A stretch of DNA of 64,000 nucleotides from Candidatus Rhodoblastus alkanivorans (GTDB lineage Bacteria; Pseudomonadota; Alphaproteobacteria; Rhizobiales; Beijerinckiaceae): assembly GCF_022760755.1 (NCBI RefSeq), contig NZ_JAIVFP010000001.1, positions 2,584,001 to 2,648,000 of the forward strand. The letters are read 5' to 3'. Every line of letters begins with the position of its first letter. The first letter of the stretch is position 1. This document shows positions 49,169 through 58,101 of the stretch, piece by piece. The translations under genes were made by a program, and so were the position numbers. Below the pieces are notes generated by a model. It made no database searches. It was not told where the DNA came from and worked only from the letters and a program-made list of their open reading frames with translations.

Positions 49169-49696
49169 ATGAAAGGCATGACCGATTCGGAACCCAAAAA
49201 GGCAGCGGGTCGGCGCGCTGTCGCGAAACCGACATTCGACTGGAAGGACGGCGCGCTGGCGCGGCTGGTCCGCGATAAGCTGCGCATGGTCGATCTGCGG
49301 CCCACCCGCCAGCGCATCAGCCTGGCGAGCCTGCTGTTCGTCGCGGGCGACCGGCATGTCACCGTGGACCAATTGTTCGACGAGGCCAAGGCGCTGCGCA
49401 TGCCCCTCTCGCGCGCCACGGTCTATAACACCTTGCACCAGTTCGTCGCCGCGGGGCTGGTGCGCGAGATCGCCCTCTATGGCTCCAAGGTCTGGTACGA
49501 TACCAAGACCGGCTCGCATTGCCATTTCTACGACGAGGACCGGGCGAATCTGTTCGACATGGCCGAGGACGTCGCCGGACAGCTGAAGATCACCCCGCCG
49601 AAGGGGAAAAAAGTCGTCGGCATCGACGTGATCGTCCGGTTGGCGGACGACGAGTCCGAAAACGCGACGGACGCGGGCGAGGTTTCGCTCCAGTGA
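49169..49696 (+). CDS. irr: Iron response regulator Irr (Fur family)
   Basis: 175 residues (an ATG at 49178 is an alternative). The segment LRPTRQRISLASLLFVAGDR and ATVYNTLHQFVAAGLVREI are typical of Irr, the haem-responsive Fur-family regulator of Hyphomicrobiales. The metal/haem site that is usually HHH reads SHCHFY here (His-Cys-His). The N terminus lacks the Cys-Pro haem motif known from Bradyrhizobium. Irr represses haem synthesis and activates iron uptake under iron limitation. A candidate Irr box lies upstream. Confidence 0.9.
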   Translation: MKGMTDSEPKKAAGRRAVAKPTFDWKDGALARLVRDKLRMVDLRPTRQRISLASLLFVAGDRHVTVDQLFDEAKALRMPLSRATVYNTLHQFVAAGLVREIALYGSKVWYDTKTGSHCHFYDEDRANLFDMAEDVAGQLKITPPKGKKVVGIDVIVRLADDESENATDAGEVSLQ

Positions 49697-49756
49697 GCGG
49701 CGCCCGCGCGAGCCGCGATCGCATGAACAGCGCTTATTGTCCCGCGACGAATTCGG

Positions 49757-51331
49757 TCAGAAGGCGTTTTTCGTCAACATGACCGAGATCGGCGTCATCG
49801 CCAGAATCTTGAGGTCGAACCAGACCGACCAGTTCTCGATATAATAAAGGTCGTGGGCGACGCGCTGCTCTATCTTCTCGATCGTGTCGGTCTCGCCGCG
49901 CCAGCCATTGACCTGCGCCCAGCCGGTGATGCCCGGCTTGACGCGATGGCGGGCGAAATAGCCTTCGACCGCCTCGTCGTAAAACAGGCCCGCCGCCGCG
50001 CCCTTGATGGCGTGCGGGCGCGGGCCGACCAGGGAAAGATCGCCCAGCAGGACGTTGAACAATTGCGGCAGCTCGTCGAGCGACCAGCGCCGGATGAAGG
50101 CGCCGAAGCGAGTCACGCGGGGATCGTTGCGGGTGACGAGCTTGCTCGCCGATGCGTCGCATTTTTCCGTGTACATCGAACGGAACTTGAAGACGGCGAA
50201 TTGCTCGTTGTTGAAGCCATAGCGCGTCTGACGGAACAGGACCGGCCCCGGCGAGGACAATTTGACGCCGAGCGCGACCGCCGCCAGCACCGGCGACAGG
50301 GCCAGAATCAGCAGCGCCGCGACGACGCGGTCGAACGTTTCCTTGAGCGCGGAGCCCCAGTCGGAAATCGGCTTGTCGAACACCGGCAGGAAGGGCACGT
50401 CGCCGATGTGATGATAGGCGCGGTCACGCAGCTTCAGCCGGCTGCCGAGCGCGGAAATGCGGATGTCCACCGGCAGGATCCACAGTTTTTTGAGAATCTG
50501 CAGAATCCGCGTCTCGGCGCTGGTGGGAATGGCGACGATCAGCAGATCGACCTTCTGCTCGCGGCAGAAGGCTTCGAGATCGTCGAAGGTGCCGAGCAGC
50601 GCGTAATCCTCGATTGCCTCCGGCAGGCGGTCGCGGTTGCGGTCATCGAACAGGCCGAGAATCTGCAGCGCGCCCCGGCCCGACCGCTCCAGCTCCCCGA
50701 GCGTTTCGAGCGCGTGCTGCCCGCCGCCGACGATGACGGTGCGGCGCGCGAGCCGCCCCTGCCGGGTCCAGATCTTCACCGCGACGGCGAAAACGCCGCG
50801 CGCCAGCGAGCCCGCCGCCCAGCCGCCGCAGAACCAGGCCAGGGTCCAGCCGCGCAGCAGTTCCGGCGCGCCGAAGCCGGCCATCACCGCGCCGGCGTTC
50901 CACAGCGCGAGCGCGCCGCCGAAGGCCAGGGTAAGATTCAGGCTCTGGCGCGTGAAATCGCCCATCGCGCGGATCGTATAGGACCAGCGCGCATGGAGCG
51001 CCGCCAGCCCGACCAGCGTCACGACGGCGAGGCTCGCCCAGACTTCGTTCCAATCGAGCGATCGCGGCGCGGATGTCGCGAGATAGGCGAGAAGTCCACT
51101 CGCCGGGAAGTTCAGGACGTCGAACAGCAGAAGCGCGCCGACCAGCAAGGGCTGGGAAATCCGCGCATCGGGCGGAATAGCCTTCCCCCGCCAGGGTTCG
51201 ACGCCGGGCGCCGTCTCGGGACGGCGAAGGCGCGTCAAATCGGCGACATGAAAGGCCGGCCGCCCCCAGCCCTCGGGCGCGGCGTCCGAACCGGGCTGAA
51301 TTCTGGAGGACAGGCGTTCCGCCATGCGCAT
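49757..51331 (-). CDS. Polyprenyl-phosphate sugar (glucose) phosphotransferase, WcaJ/ExoY-like
   Basis: 524 residues from the ATG at 51331. The N-terminal half has four or five membrane helices and a nucleotide-binding-like domain (RRTVIVGGGQHALETLGEL). The C-terminal ~200 residues are the bacterial sugar transferase domain: VKLSSPGPVLFRQTRYGFNN, FKFRSMY, and RRWSLDELPQLFNVLLGDLS followed by LVGPRP. It loads the first sugar onto undecaprenyl phosphate, initiating exopolysaccharide synthesis. No other polysaccharide gene is adjacent. Confidence 0.93.
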   Translation of the reverse strand: MRMAERLSSRIQPGSDAAPEGWGRPAFHVADLTRLRRPETAPGVEPWRGKAIPPDARISQPLLVGALLLFDVLNFPASGLLAYLATSAPRSLDWNEVWASLAVVTLVGLAALHARWSYTIRAMGDFTRQSLNLTLAFGGALALWNAGAVMAGFGAPELLRGWTLAWFCGGWAAGSLARGVFAVAVKIWTRQGRLARRTVIVGGGQHALETLGELERSGRGALQILGLFDDRNRDRLPEAIEDYALLGTFDDLEAFCREQKVDLLIVAIPTSAETRILQILKKLWILPVDIRISALGSRLKLRDRAYHHIGDVPFLPVFDKPISDWGSALKETFDRVVAALLILALSPVLAAVALGVKLSSPGPVLFRQTRYGFNNEQFAVFKFRSMYTEKCDASASKLVTRNDPRVTRFGAFIRRWSLDELPQLFNVLLGDLSLVGPRPHAIKGAAAGLFYDEAVEGYFARHRVKPGITGWAQVNGWRGETDTIEKIEQRVAHDLYYIENWSVWFDLKILAMTPISVMLTKNAF

Positions 51332-51670
51332 GATGAACCGATTTCCACTTTCCACCGGGCCGCAAGCCCGCGCGGCGCGGGAGCGCCGCAAAGGCCAATC
51401 TAGGCTGGGGCCGTAAACAGCTTGTTGCCGCGATTGCGAAGCGGCCGCGGCGAAAGCCGGGCGTCCGGCGGGTTTGCGCGCCATCGGCTGGGCGGCGAAG
51501 CGCCGGGCCGCGCGGAAACGGGCGAAGGAGAGCAAATATTTGATGAAAATACGCGATTTTCGCGCCGGCGCATGGCGTCGGCCGGGACCTCGGGCCTCTT
51601 GAGGCTTTGTTTACCTTGTGGAGAGATTATCGGGAAAGCGTTCGTTCACGCCAGTACGGCCCGCTCTCCC
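51332..51670 (+). other. Intergenic region with no recognised gene
   Basis: About 340 bp between two divergent genes. There is one AT-rich pocket near 51535-51560 containing a small 6-bp dyad (GAAAAT and ATTTTC). It probably holds both promoters; nothing else is supported. Confidence 0.4.
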
Positions 51671-52039
51671 ATGCCCTTTTTCGTCCGGCGGCTTCCTTCC
51701 TGCGCCCTCGCCTTCCCGATCCTGCTCGTTTTCGCTGGCGCGGCCGACGCCAGGGATTGGCGTTTCTGCATCGGGGTCGCCGCGGCCTCGCATGAAACGA
51801 TCATCACCGACATTTTCTCCAGCCCCGCCGAAGGCGGGCGGCTCGAACGGCGGTTCGAAGCCTATTACCGCGGGCGGAACGGCCGCGCCCTCACCTTCCA
51901 GTGCCCGCGCGGCTACGACGACCGCGTGGCCGCGCTCACAGCCCAGACCGAGGCGCTGCAATTCGACCGCCAGATGGGCTTTGCCGTGAGCAATCTCAAC
52001 GCCGCCGAGGTCGCGGCGATCATCGGCCCCGCGTCGTGA
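51671..52039 (+). CDS. Small exported protein, function unknown
   Basis: 122 residues. Signal peptide about 1-27 (ALAFPILLVFAGAADA). The mature part has two Cys (WRFCIGVAA; TFQCPRGYDD) and a compact mixed alpha/beta look. No family recognised. The signal peptide and good codon usage support it as real. Confidence 0.65.
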   Translation: MPFFVRRLPSCALAFPILLVFAGAADARDWRFCIGVAAASHETIITDIFSSPAEGGRLERRFEAYYRGRNGRALTFQCPRGYDDRVAALTAQTEALQFDRQMGFAVSNLNAAEVAAIIGPAS

Positions 52040-52058
52040 CGCCGGCGGGCGTCACGCA

Positions 52059-53078
52059 TCAGTCGGGAACCAGAATGAAAATAAGAAGAAAAACGCCGAA
52101 GAGCAGGAACAACCCAGCGAGCCCATAGATTATCAGACGATCGCCGGAACTCGCCTCCTCGTCCATGCCCATCCCCATGGCCGTCATGGCCGCCTCTGGT
52201 GAAGGCGATTGGAGAAACGCGCGCTCCCCTTCGCGCGCGGGCGCGGGCCTATCCTCGGAAACCGCCGGCGCCGGCGGTTCGATCAATTTCGCCATGGGCT
52301 CAGGCCCGGGCGCCGGCTGAAGCGCGGGTTGGGGCGCCTCGACGGGCGCGACTGCGTACCTGGGCGCCGCCCTCCGCCGGCGTTTCGCTTTGTCCTTCGC
52401 CGCGTTTTGCCGGGCGAAACGGCCCTGGACGACAACGAAAATGGCGCAGGCCAGAGGCAGAACCAGATCGAGCGCCGGCGCCTGCGTATCGATCCAGCCC
52501 GCGAGCCAGGGATCGCGCGAAATCATGCCGCCAGCCACCCAGCCGAGCAGACCGGCGCCGAAGTCGGTGAGCAAGGGATAGGCCTGCATCACGCGGGAGA
52601 AGCCGAAACTGCCGAACACGATCAGGGGAACGCTCAACGCGAGGCCGAAGGCGAGCAGCCAGAAATTACCGCCCGAAACCGCCGCCAGAGCCACGACATT
52701 GTCGAGACTCATCGCCACGTCGGATACGATGATGACACCGATGGCCGCGAGCATGGTGGCCTCGCCCCGGCCCTCATCGCCGGCCGCATCCGCCTCGTCC
52801 TCTCCGTTCATCAGATTGAGCGCGATGACCAGCAGCGGGAACGCGCTCAGCAGCTGCACGAAGGGCAGAGACAGCAGGGCGCCGGTCATCAGCGTCAGAA
52901 ACAGGCGCAGGAGAATGGCGCCCCCCGCGCCGATCCAGGCCGCGCGTTGCGCCAGTTCCGTCGGCAGCCGGCGGCAGGCGAGCGCGATCACCAGCGCATT
53001 GTCGCCGGACAGCAGCAGATCGAGAAAAATGATCTGCAACACGACCCCGAGCGAAGAGGCGGCGGCGGCTCCGTCCAT
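52059..53078 (-). CDS. TerC-family membrane protein with extra C-terminal helix
   Basis: 339 residues. Residues 1-215 are the TerC core, with the two metal-type Asp motifs LLLSGDNALVIALA and DVAMSLDNVVALAAVSGG. A Pro/Ala/Glu-rich linker of ~95 residues follows, then an added membrane helix (LIIYGLAGLFLLFGVFLLIF) at the very end. TerC proteins are implicated in manganese export or metalation of exoenzymes. The C-terminal extension is unusual for the family as I know it. Confidence 0.88.
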   Translation of the reverse strand: MDGAAAASSLGVVLQIIFLDLLLSGDNALVIALACRRLPTELAQRAAWIGAGGAILLRLFLTLMTGALLSLPFVQLLSAFPLLVIALNLMNGEDEADAAGDEGRGEATMLAAIGVIIVSDVAMSLDNVVALAAVSGGNFWLLAFGLALSVPLIVFGSFGFSRVMQAYPLLTDFGAGLLGWVAGGMISRDPWLAGWIDTQAPALDLVLPLACAIFVVVQGRFARQNAAKDKAKRRRRAAPRYAVAPVEAPQPALQPAPGPEPMAKLIEPPAPAVSEDRPAPAREGERAFLQSPSPEAAMTAMGMGMDEEASSGDRLIIYGLAGLFLLFGVFLLIFILVPD

Positions 53079-53104
53079 GACAATCTTCCCCGTTCAGGCC
53101 GGCA

Positions 53105-53989
53105 TTATTTCGCGTCCGCGGGCGTCTCCGGCGGGCCGGATTTCAGCGCCTTGAGGAATTCGGCGTCTGGCGTCAGCAGCAGCACCGGCGCGCTGTCCGC
53201 CAGCGCCTTGCCGTAAGACTGCAGCGAGCGATAGAAAGTATAGAATTTCGGATCGCCCTTCTGCGCATTGGAGAGAATGAGATTCGCCTCGGCGTCGCCC
53301 TGGCCGCGGGTGATCTGCGCCTGGCGCTGGGCCTCGGACAGGATCACGGTGCGCTGGCGGTCCGCCTTCGCCTCGATCTCCTGGGCCCATTGAACGCCCT
53401 GCGCACGCAGCTGCTTGGCCTGGCGCTGGCGCTCCGACTTCATGCGGTCGTAGATCGCCTGGCTGGTTTCGAGCGGCAGGTCGGCGCGGTGCAGGCGCAC
53501 TTCGGCGACGTCGAGCCCCATCGGCGCGAATTTCGCCTTGGCGTCGGCGTGAACCCTATGGATCACCGCCGGGCGGCCCGCCGACAGCAGGGTCGGCAGG
53601 TCGATCTGGCCGAATTCGCGGCGCATCGCCGTATCCACCGACAAAGCGAGCTGGGCGCGGGCCACCTCCATCGAATGGAGGCTCTGATAGAAGCGCAGCG
53701 GATCGGTGACACGGAAGCGCGTATAGATCTGGGCTACGATGCGTTTCTGATCGCCGAGGATCACCTGCTCCGACGGCGGCTCCAGCAGCTGAAGCCGCCG
53801 GTCGAAAATCACCACCGAATCGATGAACGGCGCCTTGAACTTGAGGCCCGGAGTCTGGACCACGGCGACCGGCGCGCCGAGCCGGATGACCAGCGCGCTT
53901 TCCCATTGATTAACCGTGTAAAAGCTCTGCATCGCAACGACCGTCGCGATCACGACGAGGGCGATGAGGACGATCAGCGCCTTTCTCAT
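53105..53989 (-). CDS. hflC: HflC, SPFH-domain modulator of FtsH protease
   Basis: 294 residues. N-terminal membrane anchor (ALIVLIALVVIATVVAMQSF), SPFH/band-7 domain (YTRFRVTDPLRFYQSL; LHRADLPLE), then the helical region SERQRQAKQLRAQG and the C-terminal FYRSLQSYGKAL. It forms a periplasmic cage with HflK around FtsH. The start overlaps the hflK stop by 4 nt. Confidence 0.95.
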   Translation of the reverse strand: MRKALIVLIALVVIATVVAMQSFYTVNQWESALVIRLGAPVAVVQTPGLKFKAPFIDSVVIFDRRLQLLEPPSEQVILGDQKRIVAQIYTRFRVTDPLRFYQSLHSMEVARAQLALSVDTAMRREFGQIDLPTLLSAGRPAVIHRVHADAKAKFAPMGLDVAEVRLHRADLPLETSQAIYDRMKSERQRQAKQLRAQGVQWAQEIEAKADRQRTVILSEAQRQAQITRGQGDAEANLILSNAQKGDPKFYTFYRSLQSYGKALADSAPVLLLTPDAEFLKALKSGPPETPADAK

Positions 53990-55014
53990 TTGCCGCCTCC
54001 CGTCGCGGGAGCGGGAGCCGGCGGCGGCTTGATCTCGCTGAGCGGGAGATAGGGCGCGAGCGGCCCCATTGCCTGGCCAGACGAATCGAGGATCACGCGC
54101 GACGATTTGCGCAGCACGGAGTCCATGCTTTGGAGATAGAGGCGCCAGGCGGTGACCTTCGGCGCCTTGGCGTAGCTGTTGTAGATCGCGGTGTAATTGC
54201 CGGCCTCGCCTTGCGCCAGATTGATCGCCTGCGACTTATAGGCGTCGGCGTCCTGCGTGATTCGCACCGCCTCGCCCTCGGCGCGCGGGAGAATGTCGTT
54301 GGTATAGGCCTCCGCCTCGTTGCGGGAGCGCTCCTGATCGGCGCGGGCGCGCTGAACGTCGTTGAAGGCGTCGATCACCGCGCTCGGCGGATCGACCCGC
54401 GTCAACTGGACCTGCACGACGCGAATCCCGGCGCCTTCCCGATCCAGCACGCTTTGCAGCAGGTCCGCCGTTTCGTCGGCGACCTGACTGCGCTTGTCCG
54501 ACAGCACGCCCTGGATCGGGGTGCGGCTCACCACCTCGCGCAGGGCGCTTTCCGCCGCGACCCGCAGCGCCGTCTCGGGATCGGCGACATTGAACAGATA
54601 TTGCCCCGCGTCCTTGATCTGCCACAGCAGATCCGCGTCGGCTTCGAGAAGGTTCTCGTCCCCGGTCAGCATTTGCGTGTCGCGAGCGCTCGGCACGCCG
54701 CCATTGGGCGGCAGGCCGAGCTGCATCTGCCGAATCTGGGTGACCTTGGGCAGTAGCACGCCCTCGATCGGCCAGGGCGCGTGGAAATGCAGGCCCGGCG
54801 GCGTCGTCGCCACCCAGGCGCCGTAACGGAGCACAAGCCCCTGCTCATCCGGCTGAACCTTGTAGAAGCCGGTCGAAACCCAGACCGTGAGCGCCAGGGC
54901 CGCCAGCAGCGTCCAGCCGCGCCAATCGAGCCTTGGCGGCGTCAGAAAGGCCAGAAACCTCTCCCGCGCGCCATCATCCGGTGTTTCGCGCAGCACTTCT
55001 GCCGCATCATCCAT
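53986..55014 (-). CDS. hflK: HflK, SPFH-domain partner of HflC
   Basis: 342 residues from the ATG at 55014; an ATG at 55074 is possible but adds a non-conserved stretch. Membrane helix about 27-46, then VQPDEQGLVLRYGAW, HFHAPWPIEGVLLPKV, band-7 domain and the helical RARADQERSRNEAEAYTNDI. The N-terminal Gly/Gln-rich region of other HflK proteins is short here. Coupled to hflC. Confidence 0.94.
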   Translation of the reverse strand: MDDAAEVLRETPDDGARERFLAFLTPPRLDWRGWTLLAALALTVWVSTGFYKVQPDEQGLVLRYGAWVATTPPGLHFHAPWPIEGVLLPKVTQIRQMQLGLPPNGGVPSARDTQMLTGDENLLEADADLLWQIKDAGQYLFNVADPETALRVAAESALREVVSRTPIQGVLSDKRSQVADETADLLQSVLDREGAGIRVVQVQLTRVDPPSAVIDAFNDVQRARADQERSRNEAEAYTNDILPRAEGEAVRITQDADAYKSQAINLAQGEAGNYTAIYNSYAKAPKVTAWRLYLQSMDSVLRKSSRVILDSSGQAMGPLAPYLPLSEIKPPPAPAPATGGGK

Positions 55015-55211
55015 TGCGTGTCTCGCCCTTGCCCCCTTGTCCGTTCCGCCAACAAGGCTGCGCGCTCTTATCACGGCGAGGGGACGGTTTCGACAAAAAT
55101 GCGTGCGTCATAAAATCGCAAAAGCGCGGGCCGGACACTGGACAGGCCGATTCCGCTTTGCTAAACAGCCCCACGCTTCGACGGCGCAGCAAATCGCGTC
55201 GGCGTTTCGAT

Positions 55212-55287
<76 letters not shown>

Positions 55288-55523
55288 TCGAAATCAATTA
55301 GTTACGAAGTTTTTTAAACCTTCGCCTCACCGCCAGATTTAGGCGGGGCAATTCCACGGGTAACTATTGGCGCTCAAAAGTCGCCGGGCCCCGTCGCACG
55401 CTCAACACAGTTCGATCCGGAGAAAAGGGTTCTCGTGCGCGGAACAGGCGGCAAGCGAAAGCGTTGGGTATAGCGCCGGCTTGCGCCCAATTCGGGACTT
55501 TCGGAACGACAAGGAGTTGCGCC

Positions 55524-55718
55524 ATGTCGAGCCTCACGCGTTATGCCATGAGTCACACGCCGCTGCCGGCGAAATTCATTCACTCTCCCCAAGCGCTCGC
55601 GGTTTGGATCGACGCTGTCGCTCCCTGCGTCGTCGGAGCCCAGCCGAAAGGCACTTACAATACAATTTTTGAATATATTATCAGTATAGGCGTCAATCTT
55701 AAGACGATTACGACATAA
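55524..55718 (+). CDS. Small hypothetical protein
   Basis: 64 residues. AAGGAG lies 8 nt before the ATG, which supports translation. The last third is encoded in an AT-rich tract (NTIFEYIISIGVNLKTITT), unlike the first part, so the gene may be a truncated N terminus joined to foreign DNA. No family recognised. Confidence 0.4.
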   Translation: MSSLTRYAMSHTPLPAKFIHSPQALAVWIDAVAPCVVGAQPKGTYNTIFEYIISIGVNLKTITT

Positions 55719-55881
55719 TTTACGTACTATCAAGACAAGTTGACGAATCTCATCGTCACACATCTGGATTTATCGATTCCGCTCGGCCCGGCGATGACAC
55801 CGCAAACCTCCATGGGCCCGACCACCACCGATCGCGTGACTGAAGCCGAGGTTCTCGCAAGAAATTTTGACATTGCAATTA

Positions 55882-56816
55882 AGAGCCTGACCTGAAATTG
55901 GTTGACCGGCCTCGCGGCCCTTGATTCCCTTGGTTTGCAACAACTTTGGGAGATTCGCGATGCCGTGGAGCGAGGCCGATCGCGCGAAGTATGAAGTCAT
56001 TCGGGCGCGCTATTCAAGCGATATGTCGGAGGCCGAACTGGCGCTGATTTCGCCGCTGTTGCCGCCGCCCAAACGGCGCGGACGCAAGCCGACAGATGCC
56101 CAGATCATTCTCAACGCCTTGTTTTATTTGATCCGCTGCGGCTGCCCATGGCGATATCTGCCGAAGGATTTTCCGCCGTTCACGACCGTGCAAAACCGCT
56201 TCTACGCGTGGCGCGACAGCGGCGTGTGGGCGCAAATCATCAGCGTTCTCGTGATGGACGCCCGCGAAGCGGAAAGCCGTGAGGCCGCGCCGACGGCTGT
56301 CGTCGTCGACAGCCAATCTGTCAAGACGACGGAAGCCGGCGGCCCCCGTGGTTTCGATGCGGGCAAGAAGGTCAAGGGGCGCAAGCGCCATCTCGCCGTC
56401 GACACGATCGGTCTGCCCATCGAATGCCAGATCACGACCGCCGACGTGCAGGACCGCGACGCTCTCGCGCCGTTGCTGAAGGCCGTGCATCGCAAGAGCC
56501 CGTGGGTGAAAATGTCCTTCGTCGACGGGGGTTATCAGGGTGATGAAGCCAAGCGCGCAGCCTTCGAGGCGAGCCGCATTTCCATCACCGTCGTCAAGCG
56601 AACCGATAAAGAGGTGAAAGGATTTACGGTGCTGCCGAAACGCTGGGTCGTCGAAAGGACGCTCGGTTGGATCAATCGCGCGCGCCGTCTGTCAAAAGAC
56701 TTCGAGGCGACCATCGAATCCGCCCTCGCGTGGCTGCAATTGGCCCTGGCTTTCCTTCTCATGCGAAGGCTGGCGAGGGCAAAAGCCAGTCAGAATTGAA
56801 ATTCGAGTCGGGTTCT
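55882..56816 (+). mobile_element. IS5-family insertion sequence (~935 bp)
   Basis: Imperfect terminal inverted repeats: the left end AGAGCCTGACCTGAAATT (55882-) matches the reverse complement of the right end (to 56816) at about 13 of 18 bases. One transposase gene fills the element. I could not identify a convincing target duplication, so the ends are approximate by a few bases. Confidence 0.75.
55960..56799 (+). CDS. IS5-family transposase
   Basis: 279 residues, single intact frame. N-terminal ELALISPLLPPPKRRGRK and CGCPWRYLPKDFPPFTTV (DUF4096-type), then the DDE domain: VVVDSQSVKTTEAGG with the first Asp, SFVDGGYQGDEAKR with the second, and LPKRWVVERTLGWINRARRL with the Glu of the Y-(2)-R-(3)-E motif replaced by the usual VVERTLGW form. 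It looks active: no stops or frameshifts. Confidence 0.93.
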   Translation: MPWSEADRAKYEVIRARYSSDMSEAELALISPLLPPPKRRGRKPTDAQIILNALFYLIRCGCPWRYLPKDFPPFTTVQNRFYAWRDSGVWAQIISVLVMDAREAESREAAPTAVVVDSQSVKTTEAGGPRGFDAGKKVKGRKRHLAVDTIGLPIECQITTADVQDRDALAPLLKAVHRKSPWVKMSFVDGGYQGDEAKRAAFEASRISITVVKRTDKEVKGFTVLPKRWVVERTLGWINRARRLSKDFEATIESALAWLQLALAFLLMRRLARAKASQN

Positions 56817-56880
56817 GAGCGCGGATGACGTTCAGAAGAGGAACAGGGTTCCGCGAGCGCTCCAAACCTTATTTACACAG

Positions 56881-57051
56881 ATGAACAAGGATCAGTTCAG
56901 AGATCTCATCAAATAGTTTAGAAGTTCTTCCGAATATAATGACGTCTTTCGCTTTTTCTCAATAAACCCCGATGGTTCGGTCACCTTTTGGGATAATCTG
57001 TTGGAGTTCGACGAGGAGGATCTCGAGGGCGAGGGCGAAGCCGCGCCCTGA
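56881..57051 (+). pseudogene. Short acidic protein gene interrupted by an in-frame amber codon
   Basis: The frame from ATG 56881 reads MNKDQFRDLIK, then TAG at 56914-56916, then FRSSSEYNDVFRFFSINPDG and on to an acidic end (LEGEGEAAP) with TGA at 57049-57051. Apart from the TAG (one base from AAG, Lys) the 56-residue frame has a coherent protein-like composition. It is 65 bp downstream of the IS right end. Probably a recently broken small gene; no family recognised. Confidence 0.45.
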
Positions 57052-57153
57052 AGGACGCTGCCTCACGCTGAAAGATTGCCCGGGAGAAAGATCAGGGCCG
57101 CAGGTCGAATGCGGTCAATCGCGGCGGGTGGCCGATTTGATCCTCGCGCCTGT

Positions 57154-58041
57154 TCAAGGCTCCCTGAATTCAGCGATGCGGACGTCAAGCGTGTCGTCGG
57201 GGGCGCCGCGCTCGACGTGAAAAACGGAGACGCGGTTCACGGTTTTGCCCGGATAGATCGTGTAGTCCACGCCGGTCCGCAATTTCCGGCCGGCGTCAGC
57301 CGTCGCTTCGGAGACGGAAAGGCCGATCTTGCCGTCGGCGAGTTTTTTCCAGACGCCCGGTTCGGTCAGCATCACATGTCCCCATGTATTATCCTGGCCC
57401 GGGATCGGATCGGCGATCACTCCCGTTTTGGGATCGCATTCGGCGAGCACGTAGATCTTGCTCGAGTCGATGTCGTCAAGCTTCTTGATTTCGGCGGCGC
57501 GGCCGCCGAGCTTGAACAATCCCTCAATATCGGTCGTCGGACCCGGGTCCTTCAAATTGTTCTGGGTCTTCCAGTCGGCGCCCTGAGCTTGCATCGCGCG
57601 CTGGTAATAATTGCCGGCGAATCCATTGCAATCGAGACCGACGAAATCGGCGGCGAGGAAGGCGTTCAACGCCGTATGGGCCTTGTGAAATCGATACACC
57701 AGTTGAATGGCGATCTGGGCCTGTTCGGGCGAGCCCTTGCCGACCCAGGGATAGCGAAAGGCGTTCCACAGCTCGGCGGGCGTCAGCGAATCCTCGATCG
57801 GCGCTCCAGCGATGGAGATCAGCTTCACATCCGTCTTGTCCTTGAGGCGCGGCGCGATGTCGTTCCAGATGGTTTCGCGGTAGGCGCTGTTGCTGAGCCG
57901 GTAATTGGCGAAGCTCACATCCTGCCAGCCGGACGGCGCGAGGGCGGAATTGTCGGGCCCGCCTTCCTCCGGCGGATAGATATAGACCCGCATTTTCAAA
58001 TATTTTTGGGCGAATTCCCCGGGAGTCAAAGCGGTGGCCAT
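57154..58041 (-). CDS. NlpC/P60-like Cys/His protein near T6SS gene, uncharacterised
   Basis: 295 residues from the ATG at 58041 with GGAGGAGAG directly upstream. The central part has GLDCNGFAGNYYQ (Cys138) and NTWGHVMLTE (His222), the Cys and His spacing and contexts of NlpC/P60-type papain-like amidases or peptidases. No signal peptide or membrane helix. It is second in a two-gene operon with the HExxH protein and lies near a T6SS ATPase. A T6SS-delivered peptidoglycan hydrolase is plausible; an effector, chaperone or immunity role is inference. Confidence 0.65.
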   Translation of the reverse strand: MATALTPGEFAQKYLKMRVYIYPPEEGGPDNSALAPSGWQDVSFANYRLSNSAYRETIWNDIAPRLKDKTDVKLISIAGAPIEDSLTPAELWNAFRYPWVGKGSPEQAQIAIQLVYRFHKAHTALNAFLAADFVGLDCNGFAGNYYQRAMQAQGADWKTQNNLKDPGPTTDIEGLFKLGGRAAEIKKLDDIDSSKIYVLAECDPKTGVIADPIPGQDNTWGHVMLTEPGVWKKLADGKIGLSVSEATADAGRKLRTGVDYTIYPGKTVNRVSVFHVERGAPDDTLDVRIAEFREP

Positions 58042-58101
58042 TCTCTCCTCCCTGCGTCTGGGTCGCGCCGCGCGAGGCATCGGCGTCGCAATGAACCGCA
58101 T

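Noticed and set aside
55877-56820. Exact target-site duplication for the IS5 element
   Set aside because: No identical short direct repeat flanks the inferred inverted repeats, so the precise ends remain uncertain.
56914-56916. Programmed amber readthrough (pyrrolysine or suppression)
   Set aside because: No pyl genes or special context are visible; a simple nonsense mutation in a gene next to an IS is more likely.
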